Assembly (NCBI GenBank): GCA_026225295.1
Contig: JAMFSN010000060.1
Coordinates: forward strand, 1 to 51,194
Length of the DNA: 51,194 nucleotides
Reading direction: 5' to 3'
Origin: Frankia alni
GTDB taxonomy: Bacteria; Actinomycetota; Actinomycetes; Frankiales; Frankiaceae
Shown: positions 1 through 7,479 of the stretch, one piece after another
Position numbering within the stretch: position 1 is the stretch's first letter
Layout of the letters: each line of letters starts with the position of its first letter
Made by a program: the position numbers and the translations under genes
Notes under the pieces: model-generated
The model's input: only the letters and a program-made list of their open reading frames with translations
Databases searched by the model: none
What the model was told of the DNA's origin: nothing

Positions 1-611
1 CGCAGTTCCAACTTCATCAGGATCCGACCGACGTGCGTCTTGACCGTGGCTTCGGACAGGACGAGGCGCCCGGCGATCTCGGCGTTGGACCGGCCGGCGG
101 CGACCTCGTGCAGAACCACCAGTTCGCGGTCGGTGAGCCGGGCCAGGCGCGGGTCAGCCTCGTCGGGCGGCCGCTCCGGGTCGGGCAGCTTGTGGGCGAA
201 CGTGTCGAGCAGCCGGCGGGTGATGCTCGGCGCGACGACCGCGTCCCCGGTCGCGACCGCGCGGATGGCCGAGAGCAGGTCGGCCGGTGGCACGTCCTTG
301 AGCAGAAAGCCGCTGGCCCCGGCGCGCAGCGCCGCATAGGCGTACTGGTCCAGGTCGAAGGTGGTCAGGATCAGCACCCGGGTGGTCCCCGGGGCCGCGA
401 CGATCCGCGCGGTGGCCTCGATCCCGTCCATCCCCGGCATCCGCACGTCCATCAGTGCGACGTCCGGCGCGAGGCGTTCAGCCAGCCGGACGGCCTCGGC
501 GCCGTCGCCCGCCTCCCCCACCACGCGGACGTCGGGCTGCGACTCCAGCACCATCCGGAAGCCCATGCGCAACAGCGGCTGATCGTCGACGAGCAGAACG
601 GAGGTGGTCAC
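1..611 (-). CDS. NarL/FixJ-family response regulator (3' end outside window)
   Basis: DNA-binding response regulator of a two-component system. The N-terminal receiver domain starts TSVLLVDDQPLLR, with the acidic pair at residues 9-10 and the phospho-acceptor Asp55 in ALMDVRMPG. The C-terminal LuxR-type helix-turn-helix follows (LTDRELVVL, then AEIAGRLVLSEATVKTHV). The gene runs off the left edge within the last helix, so only a few C-terminal residues should be missing. I chose the GTG at 611 because it overlaps the stop of the kinase gene by 4 bases (GTGA), which implies translational coupling. The kinase and ABC exporter genes upstream on the same strand suggest the pair controls that exporter; that is inference from context. 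Confidence 0.93.
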   Translation of the reverse strand, partial: MTTSVLLVDDQPLLRMGFRMVLESQPDVRVVGEAGDGAEAVRLAERLAPDVALMDVRMPGMDGIEATARIVAAPGTTRVLILTTFDLDQYAYAALRAGASGFLLKDVPPADLLSAIRAVATGDAVVAPSITRRLLDTFAHKLPDPERPPDEADPRLARLTDRELVVLHEVAAGRSNAEIAGRLVLSEATVKTHVGRILMKLEL

Positions 612-1984
612 GCGGACACTATGTCCGACCGGTCGATGTCCGACCGGTCGATCCGGGGCCCGGCCCCGGTCGCCGGCGCGGCCACCAGTCGGGCCTGGAC
701 CGCCCAGCCGCCTTCCGGACCAGGGCCGGCCGTGACGGTGCCGGCGTAGACGGCGACCCGTTCCCGCATCCCGGCCAGGCCCTGCCCGCCCGGCCCGCCC
801 GGGCTCTCCGGGCCACCAGCCGGCGGGCCGGTGTCGACGATGTCCACCTCGACGACCGGCGTCCCGTAGCGCAGCCGGACCCGCGCGGTGGCCCCCGGTC
901 CACCGTGCTTGAGCGTGTTCGTCAAGGCCTCCTGCACGATGCGGAAGACCGTCAGCGAGGCGCCGGGTGGCAACGCCCACGGCGCCCCGCGGGTCTCCAT
1001 CCGGACCGGGAGACCGGCCGCCCGGACCTGCTCGACGAGCCGATCGAGATCGGCCACCCCGGGCTGCGGGGCTCGGTCCCCGGCCGGCGGCCCGTCGTCC
1101 GCGGCCGACGGGGCGACGCCGACCGCCGGGCCACCCGTCGGATCCGGGCGACCCGCCCCCGCCGACTGCTCCGCGAGCGCGGCGCCGACCGGATCGGCCC
1201 GCAGGACTCCGAGCAGCCGCCGCATCTCGCCGAGGGCCTCCCGGCCGGTGGCGGAGACCGCCTGGATCGCGGTGGCCGCGCGGGCCGGTTCCGCGTCGAG
1301 GGTAAAAGCGGCCCCGTCGGCCAGCGCGACCATCACGGTCAGGTTATGGGCAACGACGTCGTGCATTTCGCGGGCGATCCGGGCCCGCTCGGTCGCCGCG
1401 CCCAGCCGGGTCTGCTGGTCGCGCTCCCGCTCCAACCGGGCGGTCCGATCCTCCAGGTGGGCCAGTTGCGCCCGCCGCCCGCCGATGTTGATGCCGATCG
1501 CACCGGCCGCGACCACCATTCCGGACAGGAAGACGAAACCGGTGAACGTCTCCCGGACCGACGGACCGCCCCACCGCAGGGCGGCCATGACCGCGCCCGC
1601 CTCGAGGACCCCCGCGGCCAGGAGGGCCAGCCGCCGCGGCCGTCCGGCTGCCACCGTGTAGAGCGCAACCAGGAGCGCCACGTCGCCGGGCGTCTTGACG
1701 TTCAGCAGCCACTGGACGAGGGCGATCACGGCCAGCAGCCCGAACACGGTGACCGGGCGCGACCGCCGCCAGATCAACGGGACCAGCAGCAGCGCGACGA
1801 ACACGGCGACCCCGACGTGCCCGTGACGTTGGTGGTGATCGACGGCGGCGGCGACCACGGTGCTGACCACGATCGGCGCGATGATCGTGGTGTGCACCGC
1901 GATCTGGTGCTCCGTGAGCCACCGGCGGATCCGGCCGGGGGCGCGCGGGGTCGGCAGAGCGTCCAGGTTCACGTCGTCGGGCAC
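608..1984 (-). CDS. Sensor histidine kinase, HisKA_3 (NarL-partner) type
   Basis: Membrane sensor kinase of about 458 residues. Hydrophobic segments around residues 33-48, 58-71, 79-94, 100-112 and 146-166 form the sensor. A short coiled-coil-like stretch (AHLEDRTARLERERDQ) leads to the HisKA_3 dimerisation box with phospho-acceptor His208 (REMHDVVAHNLTVM), then an HATPase domain (VQEALTNTLKHG as N box, IVDTGPP, GQGLAGMRER). I chose the GTG at 1984 because GGAGG lies 7 bases upstream; the reading frame stays open further up but into the permease gene. It overlaps the response regulator gene by 4 bases. Alanine- and proline-rich insertions near residues 255-310 separate the phosphoacceptor and ATPase regions. 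The stimulus is unknown. Confidence 0.9.
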   Translation of the reverse strand: MPDDVNLDALPTPRAPGRIRRWLTEHQIAVHTTIIAPIVVSTVVAAAVDHHQRHGHVGVAVFVALLLVPLIWRRSRPVTVFGLLAVIALVQWLLNVKTPGDVALLVALYTVAAGRPRRLALLAAGVLEAGAVMAALRWGGPSVRETFTGFVFLSGMVVAAGAIGINIGGRRAQLAHLEDRTARLERERDQQTRLGAATERARIAREMHDVVAHNLTVMVALADGAAFTLDAEPARAATAIQAVSATGREALGEMRRLLGVLRADPVGAALAEQSAGAGRPDPTGGPAVGVAPSAADDGPPAGDRAPQPGVADLDRLVEQVRAAGLPVRMETRGAPWALPPGASLTVFRIVQEALTNTLKHGGPGATARVRLRYGTPVVEVDIVDTGPPAGGPESPGGPGGQGLAGMRERVAVYAGTVTAGPGPEGGWAVQARLVAAPATGAGPRIDRSDIDRSDIVSA

Positions 1985-2090
1985 CGGTCCACCTCCCCTC
2001 CCGCCCCAGCGCCGGCCCAGCCGGCCCAGCCGGTTGACCCGTCCGGTTCCCATCGTGACCCCGGGCCGGCCGCGGGGTCGGCGGAACCGG

Positions 2091-2927
2091 CTAGGCGTCG
2101 CGGCGCAGCAGCACCACCGTCGCCCCGGCCAGGGCGGCCGCCGCATACCCGCAGAACAGCAGGAACCCGGGCCACGGCGAAAGCAACGTCGGGTCGTGCA
2201 CCACCGCCAGAATCGACTGCCCGGCGCTGCTCGGCAGATACGGGCTGATCGCGTTCGACCAGCTTTCGGGCAGGAAATGCACGATCAGGGGTACCACCAG
2301 CAGCAGCCCGAACAAGGTGGCGATCCCGCCGGCCGTGCTGCGCAGGAGCGCGCCGAGCGCGATGCCGAGCAGCGCGACGACCAGCAGGTACAGGCCGCCC
2401 CCGATAACCGCCCGCAGCACGCCGGGCTGGGACAGGGACGTCTGGATGTGCTGCGAGGACAACACTTCCTGACCGGCCAGGAAGGCAACGAACGACGAGA
2501 TCGTCATCAGGACGAAGGTGACGGCCCCGAAGACCAGCACCTTGGCCCACAGAACCGGCAGCCGGCGGGGTACGGCCGACAGCGTGGCCCTGATCATCCC
2601 GGTGCCGTACTCGCCGCTGAACATCAGTACGCCGAGCACCCCGATCGCCAGCTGGGCGAGGAACAACCCGCTCAGGCTCACGTTGGTCGGATCAAACGTG
2701 AGGCGGTCGCGGAGGCTGGCCTGCGACCAGTGCGACGCCTGGGCCCACGAGATGAGAGTGCCGAGCCCGATCACGAACACGACCGCCGCCAGCAGCGCGA
2801 ACAACGTCGAGCGCAGGGACCGCAGTTTCGTCCATTCCGAGCGGATGACCCGCCGTTGGGTCAGGTGGTACGCGGTGGGTGGCCGGGCCGGGCCGCCGGT
2901 CGGGGCGTCCAGGGTCGCGGTGGTCAT
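2091..2927 (-). CDS. ABC-2 type transporter permease
   Basis: Membrane subunit of an ABC exporter, 278 residues. The start VIRSEWTKLRSLRSTLFALL is the typical cytoplasmic lead-in and first membrane helix of the ABC-2 permease family found with drug or lantibiotic exporters. About six hydrophobic helices follow, including AQLAIGVLGVLMFSGEYGTGMI, VLVFGAVTFVLMTISSFVAFL and LLVVALLGIALGALL. The start ATG overlaps the stop of the ATPase gene by 4 bases, so the two are one operon and probably form one complex. The sensor kinase gene follows on the same strand after 106 bases. The substrate cannot be read from the sequence. Confidence 0.92.
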   Translation of the reverse strand: MTTATLDAPTGGPARPPTAYHLTQRRVIRSEWTKLRSLRSTLFALLAAVVFVIGLGTLISWAQASHWSQASLRDRLTFDPTNVSLSGLFLAQLAIGVLGVLMFSGEYGTGMIRATLSAVPRRLPVLWAKVLVFGAVTFVLMTISSFVAFLAGQEVLSSQHIQTSLSQPGVLRAVIGGGLYLLVVALLGIALGALLRSTAGGIATLFGLLLVVPLIVHFLPESWSNAISPYLPSSAGQSILAVVHDPTLLSPWPGFLLFCGYAAAALAGATVVLLRRDA

Positions 2928-3919
2928 GCCTTCGCTCCGATCGAGGTCGGTCCGCTGTTCGGGCTCTGGTCGCTGTTCGGGCTCTGGTCGCCGGGCGGGC
3001 GGTGATCGCCGGGCGGGGTGCCGCCGTGGAACTCCACCGCGTCGTAGGTGAGATCCATGAACGCCTCCTCCAGCGAGGCCTGCTGGGGGGTCAACTCGTG
3101 CAGGACGATGCCGGCCGCCGCGGCCGCCTCACCGATCCGCTCGCTGCTCAGTCCGGTCACTTCAATGACCCCGCCGCCGTCGGCGCGGACGGTCACATCG
3201 GCGGACAGGAGCCGGTCGCGCAGCTGGTCGGCCTGGGGGGTCCGGACCCGCACGACATTGCCGGACGCGCGGCCCACGAAGTCCGCGACCGACGTGTCGG
3301 CGATCAGCCGGCCCCGACCGATGACGATCAGGTGCTCCGCCGTCAACGCCATCTCGCTCATCAGGTGCGAGGAGACCAGCACGGTGCGGCCCTCGGCCGC
3401 CAACCCCTTGAGCAGCGTGCGGATCCAGCGGATGCCCTCCGGGTCGAGCCCGTTGACCGGCTCGTCGAGAATCAGCGTGCCCGGGTCGCCGAGCAGCGCC
3501 GAGGCGATGCCGAGCCGCTGGCCCATACCGAGGGAGAATCCGCCGGCCCGCTTGCGGGCCACGTCCTGGAGACCGACCAGCTCGATCACCTCGGCCACCC
3601 GGCGGGCCGGGATGCCGTGCGTCTGGGCCAGCGCGAGCAGGTGGTTGTACCCGGAGCGACCGGTGTGCACCGACCGGGCCTCGAGCAGCGCGCCCACCTC
3701 GCACAGCGGGGCGGCGAAGTCCCGGTAGTCCTTGCCCCCGACCCGCACGGACCCGGCGCTCGGCCGGTCGAGCCCGACAATCATGCGCATCGTGGTTGAT
3801 TTCCCCGACCCGTTCGGGCCGAGAAATCCCGTGACAATGCCGGGCTGAACAGTGAAATTCAGTTCTGATACGGCCGTCTTATCGCCGTACCGTTTGGTGA
3901 GACCTCGGGCCTCGATCAT
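2924..3919 (-). CDS. ABC transporter ATP-binding protein
   Basis: ATPase partner of the permease, 331 residues. Walker A is GPNGSGKST (residues 34-42), the signature is FSLGMGQRL, Walker B is TLILDEPVNGLDPEG, and the switch histidine sits in VLVSSHLMSEM. This is the drug-exporter class of soluble ABC subunits. After the usual C-terminal domain (ends near TYDAVEFHG) there is a Pro/Asp/Ser tail partly built from a tandem 18-base repeat. It ends by overlapping the permease start. Its start is divergent from the OmpR-type regulator gene, with a 264-base shared upstream region. Confidence 0.94.
   Translation of the reverse strand: MIEARGLTKRYGDKTAVSELNFTVQPGIVTGFLGPNGSGKSTTMRMIVGLDRPSAGSVRVGGKDYRDFAAPLCEVGALLEARSVHTGRSGYNHLLALAQTHGIPARRVAEVIELVGLQDVARKRAGGFSLGMGQRLGIASALLGDPGTLILDEPVNGLDPEGIRWIRTLLKGLAAEGRTVLVSSHLMSEMALTAEHLIVIGRGRLIADTSVADFVGRASGNVVRVRTPQADQLRDRLLSADVTVRADGGGVIEVTGLSSERIGEAAAAAGIVLHELTPQQASLEEAFMDLTYDAVEFHGGTPPGDHRPPGDQSPNSDQSPNSGPTSIGAKA
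2953..2988. repeat. Tandem 18-bp repeat (2 copies) in the ATPase C-terminal tail
   Basis: Two head-to-tail identical copies of cgctgttcgggctctggt. The unit is a multiple of three, so it adds six residues (DQSPNS) per copy to the disordered tail of the ABC ATPase without breaking the frame. Confidence 0.9.
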
Positions 3920-4071
3920 CAGTTGCTCGCCTGTCTCTCGGGCATCACGTCGGTAGGTCCGACGCTAACCGGGTCGGCCGCGTCCGCCGACCACCCACAG
4001 GACGATCTTTGGCCCCGGCGGGTCCACCTTCCGGCGTATGCGCCTACGACCGGAGCCCCGGCCGCGGAGCC

Positions 4072-4113
4072 GGTCAATCTCCGGAAGTCAATCTCCCGAA
4101 GCCAATCTCCGGA
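4072..4113. repeat. Three 14-bp tandem repeats upstream of the OmpR-type regulator gene
   Basis: Three adjacent imperfect copies with consensus RGTCAATCTCCGGA at 4072-4085, 4086-4099 and 4100-4113, with one or two differences each. They lie between the divergent ABC ATPase and OmpR-type regulator genes, about 58-100 bases before the predicted -10 element. OmpR-family regulators bind tandem direct repeats, so this may be an operator for the regulator encoded just downstream; that role is inferred. Confidence 0.75.
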
Positions 4114-4170
4114 GAACTGCCGGCGCACCGCCCCGCATTCCCTCACACGGCGGCCACATGCTTGATTTCC

Positions 4171-4176
4171 TAGTAT
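4171..4176 (+). promoter_or_regulatory. Predicted -10 element (TAGTAT), probably giving a leaderless mRNA
   Basis: TAGTAT ends 7 bases before the ATG at 4184, about the normal distance from a -10 box to the transcription start. There is no good ribosome binding site between them. Together these suggest the regulator mRNA begins at or next to its start codon, as is common in actinobacteria. No convincing -35 element is visible, which would fit an activator-dependent promoter. Confidence 0.5.
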
Positions 4177-4183
4177 CCAGGCC

Positions 4184-4942
4184 ATGCGCGTGCTGGTGGT
4201 CGAGGACGAGAAGCGCATGGCCACCCTGCTTTCCCGCGGACTGGCCGAGGACGGTTACGCGGTCGATGTGGTCGGGGACGGCGCCGAAGCGGTGTGGGCG
4301 GCGACCGAGGTGTCCTATGACGCGATCGTGCTTGATCTGATGCTCCCCGTCATGGACGGGTTCGAAGTCTGCCGCCGGCTGCGGGCGGCCGGGCGCTGGG
4401 CTCCGGTGCTCATGCTGACCGCCCGCACCGACGTGGCCGACCGGATCAAGGGTCTCGACGTCGGCGCCGACGACTACCTGGCCAAACCGTTCAGCTTCGG
4501 CGAAATGACCGCCCGGCTGCGGGCCCTGCTGCGCCGGGGCGCGACCGAGCGGCCGGCCGTCCTGGCCGTCGGCGAGCTGCGGCTGGATCCGGCCGCCCGG
4601 CAGGCCTGGCGCGGCGCGGTCGAGCTGGAGCTCTCACCGAAGGAGTTCGCGATCCTGGAGCTGTTCATGCGCAACCCGCGGCAGGTGCTGTCCCGGGCCC
4701 GGATCGTCGAGCACGTCTGGGACTTCGCCTACGACGGCACCTCCAATGTCGTCGACCAGTACGTGGGCTATCTGCGCCGCAAGGTGGACCGGCCGTTCGG
4801 CGTCGAGCAGCTGGAAACGGTCCGTGGGGCCGGCTACCGGCTGCGGGACACCGCAACCGTCGACCCGACCGGCGGGCCGCAGACCGGCGACCCGCCGGCC
4901 GGTGGGACGCGGCGGGACGCACCGGCCGGACCGGCGGTCTGA
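4184..4942 (+). CDS. OmpR/PhoB-family response regulator
   Basis: Winged-helix response regulator of 252 residues. The receiver domain has the acidic pair Asp8/Asp10 region (VVEDEKRMA), phospho-acceptor Asp51 (VLDLMLPVMDG), Thr79 and Lys101 (LAKPF). The C-terminal OmpR winged helix spans about residues 125-228 (ELSPKEFAILELFMRNP, ARIVEHVWDFAYDGTSNVVDQYVGYLRRK, VRGAGYRL). A short Pro/Gly-rich tail follows. It is separated by 3 bases from the kinase gene, so the two form a two-component operon. The predicted promoter suggests leaderless translation. Confidence 0.95.
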   Translation: MRVLVVEDEKRMATLLSRGLAEDGYAVDVVGDGAEAVWAATEVSYDAIVLDLMLPVMDGFEVCRRLRAAGRWAPVLMLTARTDVADRIKGLDVGADDYLAKPFSFGEMTARLRALLRRGATERPAVLAVGELRLDPAARQAWRGAVELELSPKEFAILELFMRNPRQVLSRARIVEHVWDFAYDGTSNVVDQYVGYLRRKVDRPFGVEQLETVRGAGYRLRDTATVDPTGGPQTGDPPAGGTRRDAPAGPAV

Positions 4943-4945
4943 GCC

Positions 4946-6334
4946 GTGCCGCTCCGCCTGCGGCTGGCCCTCCTGTTCGCGATCGCCACCACCGCCGTCC
5001 TGAGCGTCGTCGGGGTCGCCTTCTACCTGCAGCTGCGGGCCAGCCTCGATTCCTCGCTCGACACGAGCCTCGCGGCCCGGTCGGACGCGCTGGCCACCCG
5101 GCTGGCCGAGGCGCCGGACGACGGGGCCGGGACCGCGGTCGGCGGGTCCGAGGAAATCGCGCAGGTGCTCAGCCTGGACGGGAACGTCATCGCCTCCTCC
5201 GCCAATGCCGGGACGGTCCCGCTGATCGCCGACCGGCGGTTGACCCGGGCCCGGCGGGGATCGGTGCTGTTCACCACGGAGGTCCGGGAACGCCGGTCGC
5301 GGCTGCTGGCCACGACCGCCCGCATCGGACCCGACCCGGTCGTGGCGGTCGTGGGCGACCCGACGGACATCACCGACCGGGCCGAGGACCACGTTCGGGA
5401 CATCATGCTGCTGGCCACCGCGCCCGCGGCGCTGCTCGCCGGCCTCGGCGCCTGGCTGCTGTCGGGGGCGGCGTTGCGACCGGTCGAGCGGATGCGACGG
5501 GAGGCCGCCCAGATCGGGGCCCACGACCCGGCCGGCCAACTCGCGGTCCCCAAGACCCGGGACGAGATCGCCGCCCTCGCCGAGACCATGAACGACCTGC
5601 TCGGCCGGTTGCGCGGGGCGCTGGCCCGGGAGCGGGGGTTCGTCGCCGACGCCGGTCACGAGCTGCGGACCCCGTTGTCGGTGCTGAAGGCCGAACTGGA
5701 ACTGGCCACCCGGCCCGGTCGCTCGCGGGCCGAACTGGTCGACGCGGTGGTCGGCGCGGCCGTCGAGACCGACCGGCTGGTCCGGATCTCCGAGGCGCTG
5801 CTGCTGTTGGCCCGGTCGGATGACGGCGAATCGTTCGCCGCGGCCGAACCGGTCGAGCTCGCGGGCGTCCTGACCGCCTCCGCCGGAGCCGCCCGGGCCC
5901 GCGCGGCCGATCGGCAGGTGAATGTCCGGCTGCTGGTCCCGGAGCGCGCCCTGGAGGTCCGGGGGGACGCCGACCTGTTGCGCCAGGCGGTCGACAATCT
6001 GCTCGACAACGCGGTCCGGCACTCGCCGCGGGGTGCCGCGGTCGCGGTCGGCGCGCTCCTGGAACCCGACGGGAGCGTGCTCATCGAGGTCGCCGACCAG
6101 GGCCCGGGCTTCCCGGCCGACTTCCTTCCGCACGCCTTCGAGCGGTTCCGACGGGCGGATCCGTCCCGGGCCCGCACCGGCGGCGGCTCGGGACTCGGTC
6201 TGGCCATCGTGCGGTCGATCGTCACCGCCCACGGCGGCACCGTCTCGGCCGCGAACCGGCCGGCCGGCGGCGCGGTGGTCCGGCTGTGCCTCCCGGGTCG
6301 GGCGAACCAGCCGACCAACGGGCCGCAGTCGTGA
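4946..6334 (+). CDS. Sensor histidine kinase, EnvZ/OmpR-partner type
   Basis: Partner kinase of the preceding regulator, 462 residues. The first membrane helix is about residues 8-28, followed by an extracytoplasmic loop of about 125 residues, a second helix around 155-177, HAMP about 175-228, the HisKA box with phospho-acceptor His238 (FVADAGHELRTPLSVLK), and an HATPase domain with NLLDNAVRHS, DQGPGFP and GGGSGLGLAIV. The start GTG at 4946 lies 3 bases after the regulator stop. The DUF4349 lipoprotein reading frames follow on the same strand; whether they are regulated together is unknown. Confidence 0.94.
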   Translation: MPLRLRLALLFAIATTAVLSVVGVAFYLQLRASLDSSLDTSLAARSDALATRLAEAPDDGAGTAVGGSEEIAQVLSLDGNVIASSANAGTVPLIADRRLTRARRGSVLFTTEVRERRSRLLATTARIGPDPVVAVVGDPTDITDRAEDHVRDIMLLATAPAALLAGLGAWLLSGAALRPVERMRREAAQIGAHDPAGQLAVPKTRDEIAALAETMNDLLGRLRGALARERGFVADAGHELRTPLSVLKAELELATRPGRSRAELVDAVVGAAVETDRLVRISEALLLLARSDDGESFAAAEPVELAGVLTASAGAARARAADRQVNVRLLVPERALEVRGDADLLRQAVDNLLDNAVRHSPRGAAVAVGALLEPDGSVLIEVADQGPGFPADFLPHAFERFRRADPSRARTGGGSGLGLAIVRSIVTAHGGTVSAANRPAGGAVVRLCLPGRANQPTNGPQS

Positions 6335-6411
6335 CCGAAATGTGATGAACCAGGCGGGCCGGTCCCGCGTCCAAGCTCCTGACCGCTGACCTTCCGCGAC
6401 GGGAGTACCGC

Positions 6412-6801
6412 ATGACCATGCCGAGGGCCCTCAGCCCGTCGACCGGGCGGGCCCGCGCCGCGCTGGTCGGTGTCGTCCTCACGGTCGGACTGGTCGGACT
6501 GGCCTCGGCCTGCTCGTCCGGGTCGGGCCGGGCCGGCGGGTCGTCGTCCTCGGTGGCGGTGGGCTCCCCGGCGGGCCGGTCGGCCGGACGTGGGGAGAGC
6601 GCGGCCGCGCCCCCGATCGCCGGGAGCGCCGCCGGGGTCGCGCGCTCGTCCGTCCCATCCGGATCGGCGGGCTCGTCCGGATCGGCGGGCTCGTCCGGGT
6701 CGGCGGCTTCAACGGTTCCGGCGGCCGCCACCCGCCTGGTCCGGACCGGTCCATCGCGCTGGTGGTCAAGGGATCGGTCGCGGGGGCCGTCGACCAGTTG
6801 A
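6412..6801 (+). pseudogene. 5' part of a DUF4349 lipoprotein gene, ending after an apparent frameshift
   Basis: This frame encodes the N-terminus of a DUF4349 protein: a positively charged start, a hydrophobic segment (VGVVLTVGLVGLA) and a lipobox-like end at Cys34 (ASAC), then a long Ser/Gly/Ala linker. Up to about 6750 it reads ATRLVRTG, the usual lead-in to the DUF4349 domain. The expected continuation (SIALVVKG) is in another frame, and this frame then runs through unrelated sequence to a stop. Rejoining the halves needs a one-base slip or one missing base at about 6748-6752. The break may be a real mutation, a sequencing error in a GC-rich run, or a programmed slip. Confidence 0.7.
6658..6711. 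repeat. 18-bp tandem repeat in the Ser/Gly linker of the DUF4349 gene
   Basis: Two exact copies of tccggatcggcgggctcg (6658-6675 and 6676-6693) and a diverged third to about 6711. They encode the SGSAGS repeats of the extracytoplasmic linker. They lie about 40 bases upstream of the apparent frameshift, and each unit keeps the frame. Confidence 0.85.
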
Positions 6802-7454
6802 GCGCGGCGGCCACCGGCCTGGGCGGCTACACCGCGGCCAGCACCAGCTCATCGGCCGACCGCGGCGATGGCAATGGCGATTTCACTGGCGGTGGCGCGG
6901 GGACGGCGAGCGTGACGCTGCGGGTACCGGCGGCGGCCTTCGACAAGCTGCGGGCGGCGGTCGCCAAGGTCGGCCGGCCGGAAACGTCGACCACGTCGTC
7001 GACCGACGTGACCGGTCAGTACGTCGACCTCCAAGCCCGCCTGACCGCGCTGCGCGCGACCCGGGGCACCTACCTGACCATGCTGACCAGGTCGTCGACC
7101 ATCGGTGACACCCTGGCCGTCCAGCAACGCATCGACGACCTGCAGGTCCAGATCGAACAGCTCGAAGGTCAGCGTCAGGTGCTCGCCGACCAGAGTGACC
7201 TGGCCACGCTGACCGTCGCGGTCCGGGAGCAGGGCACGCCGGCCATCGGGCCCGACCGTCACCCGGGGGGCTTCGGCGGGGCCTGGCACCGGTCCTGGAC
7301 CCGGTTCGCCCACGGCCTGCAGGCCGTCGTCGCCGCGCTCGGACCGGTGGCGCTGATCGCCGTGCTCCTGCTCGTCCTGACCGGGATCGGAATCGCGCTG
7401 CGGCCGGCGGTCCGGCTGGTCCGTCGCCGGTTGGCCGGCGACCCGACGCCGTAG
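6762..7454 (+). CDS. DUF4349 domain protein, C-terminal main part (downstream of the frameshift)
   Basis: Carries almost the whole DUF4349 domain: VVKGSVAGAVDQLSAAATGL, a variable loop, VTLRVPAAAFDKLRAAV, then a coiled-coil hairpin (VTGQYVDLQARLTALRATR, VQQRIDDLQVQIEQLEGQ), a short outer segment, and one C-terminal membrane helix (GPVALIAVLLLVLTGIGIAL) with a basic cytoplasmic end. The GTG at 6762 is only the first start-like codon after the shift. Without the upstream part the protein has no signal sequence, so this is most likely the second half of one broken gene (6412-7454). DUF4349 proteins are membrane-anchored extracytoplasmic proteins of unclear function, often near two-component systems. 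Confidence 0.75.
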   Translation: MVKGSVAGAVDQLSAAATGLGGYTAASTSSSADRGDGNGDFTGGGAGTASVTLRVPAAAFDKLRAAVAKVGRPETSTTSSTDVTGQYVDLQARLTALRATRGTYLTMLTRSSTIGDTLAVQQRIDDLQVQIEQLEGQRQVLADQSDLATLTVAVREQGTPAIGPDRHPGGFGGAWHRSWTRFAHGLQAVVAALGPVALIAVLLLVLTGIGIALRPAVRLVRRRLAGDPTP

Positions 7455-7479
7455 ACGGCGGCGGCGACCAGCGACCGGT

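Noticed and set aside
455-2248. Long plus-strand open frame opposite the sensor kinase
   Set aside because: It is a shadow of the GC-rich kinase gene: rich in Arg, Pro and Gly, with no family similarity, no ribosome binding site and overlap with several real genes.
3923-4340. Small plus-strand frames before the OmpR-type regulator
   Set aside because: They cross the repeat and promoter region and run into the regulator out of frame; no ribosome binding site or recognisable protein.
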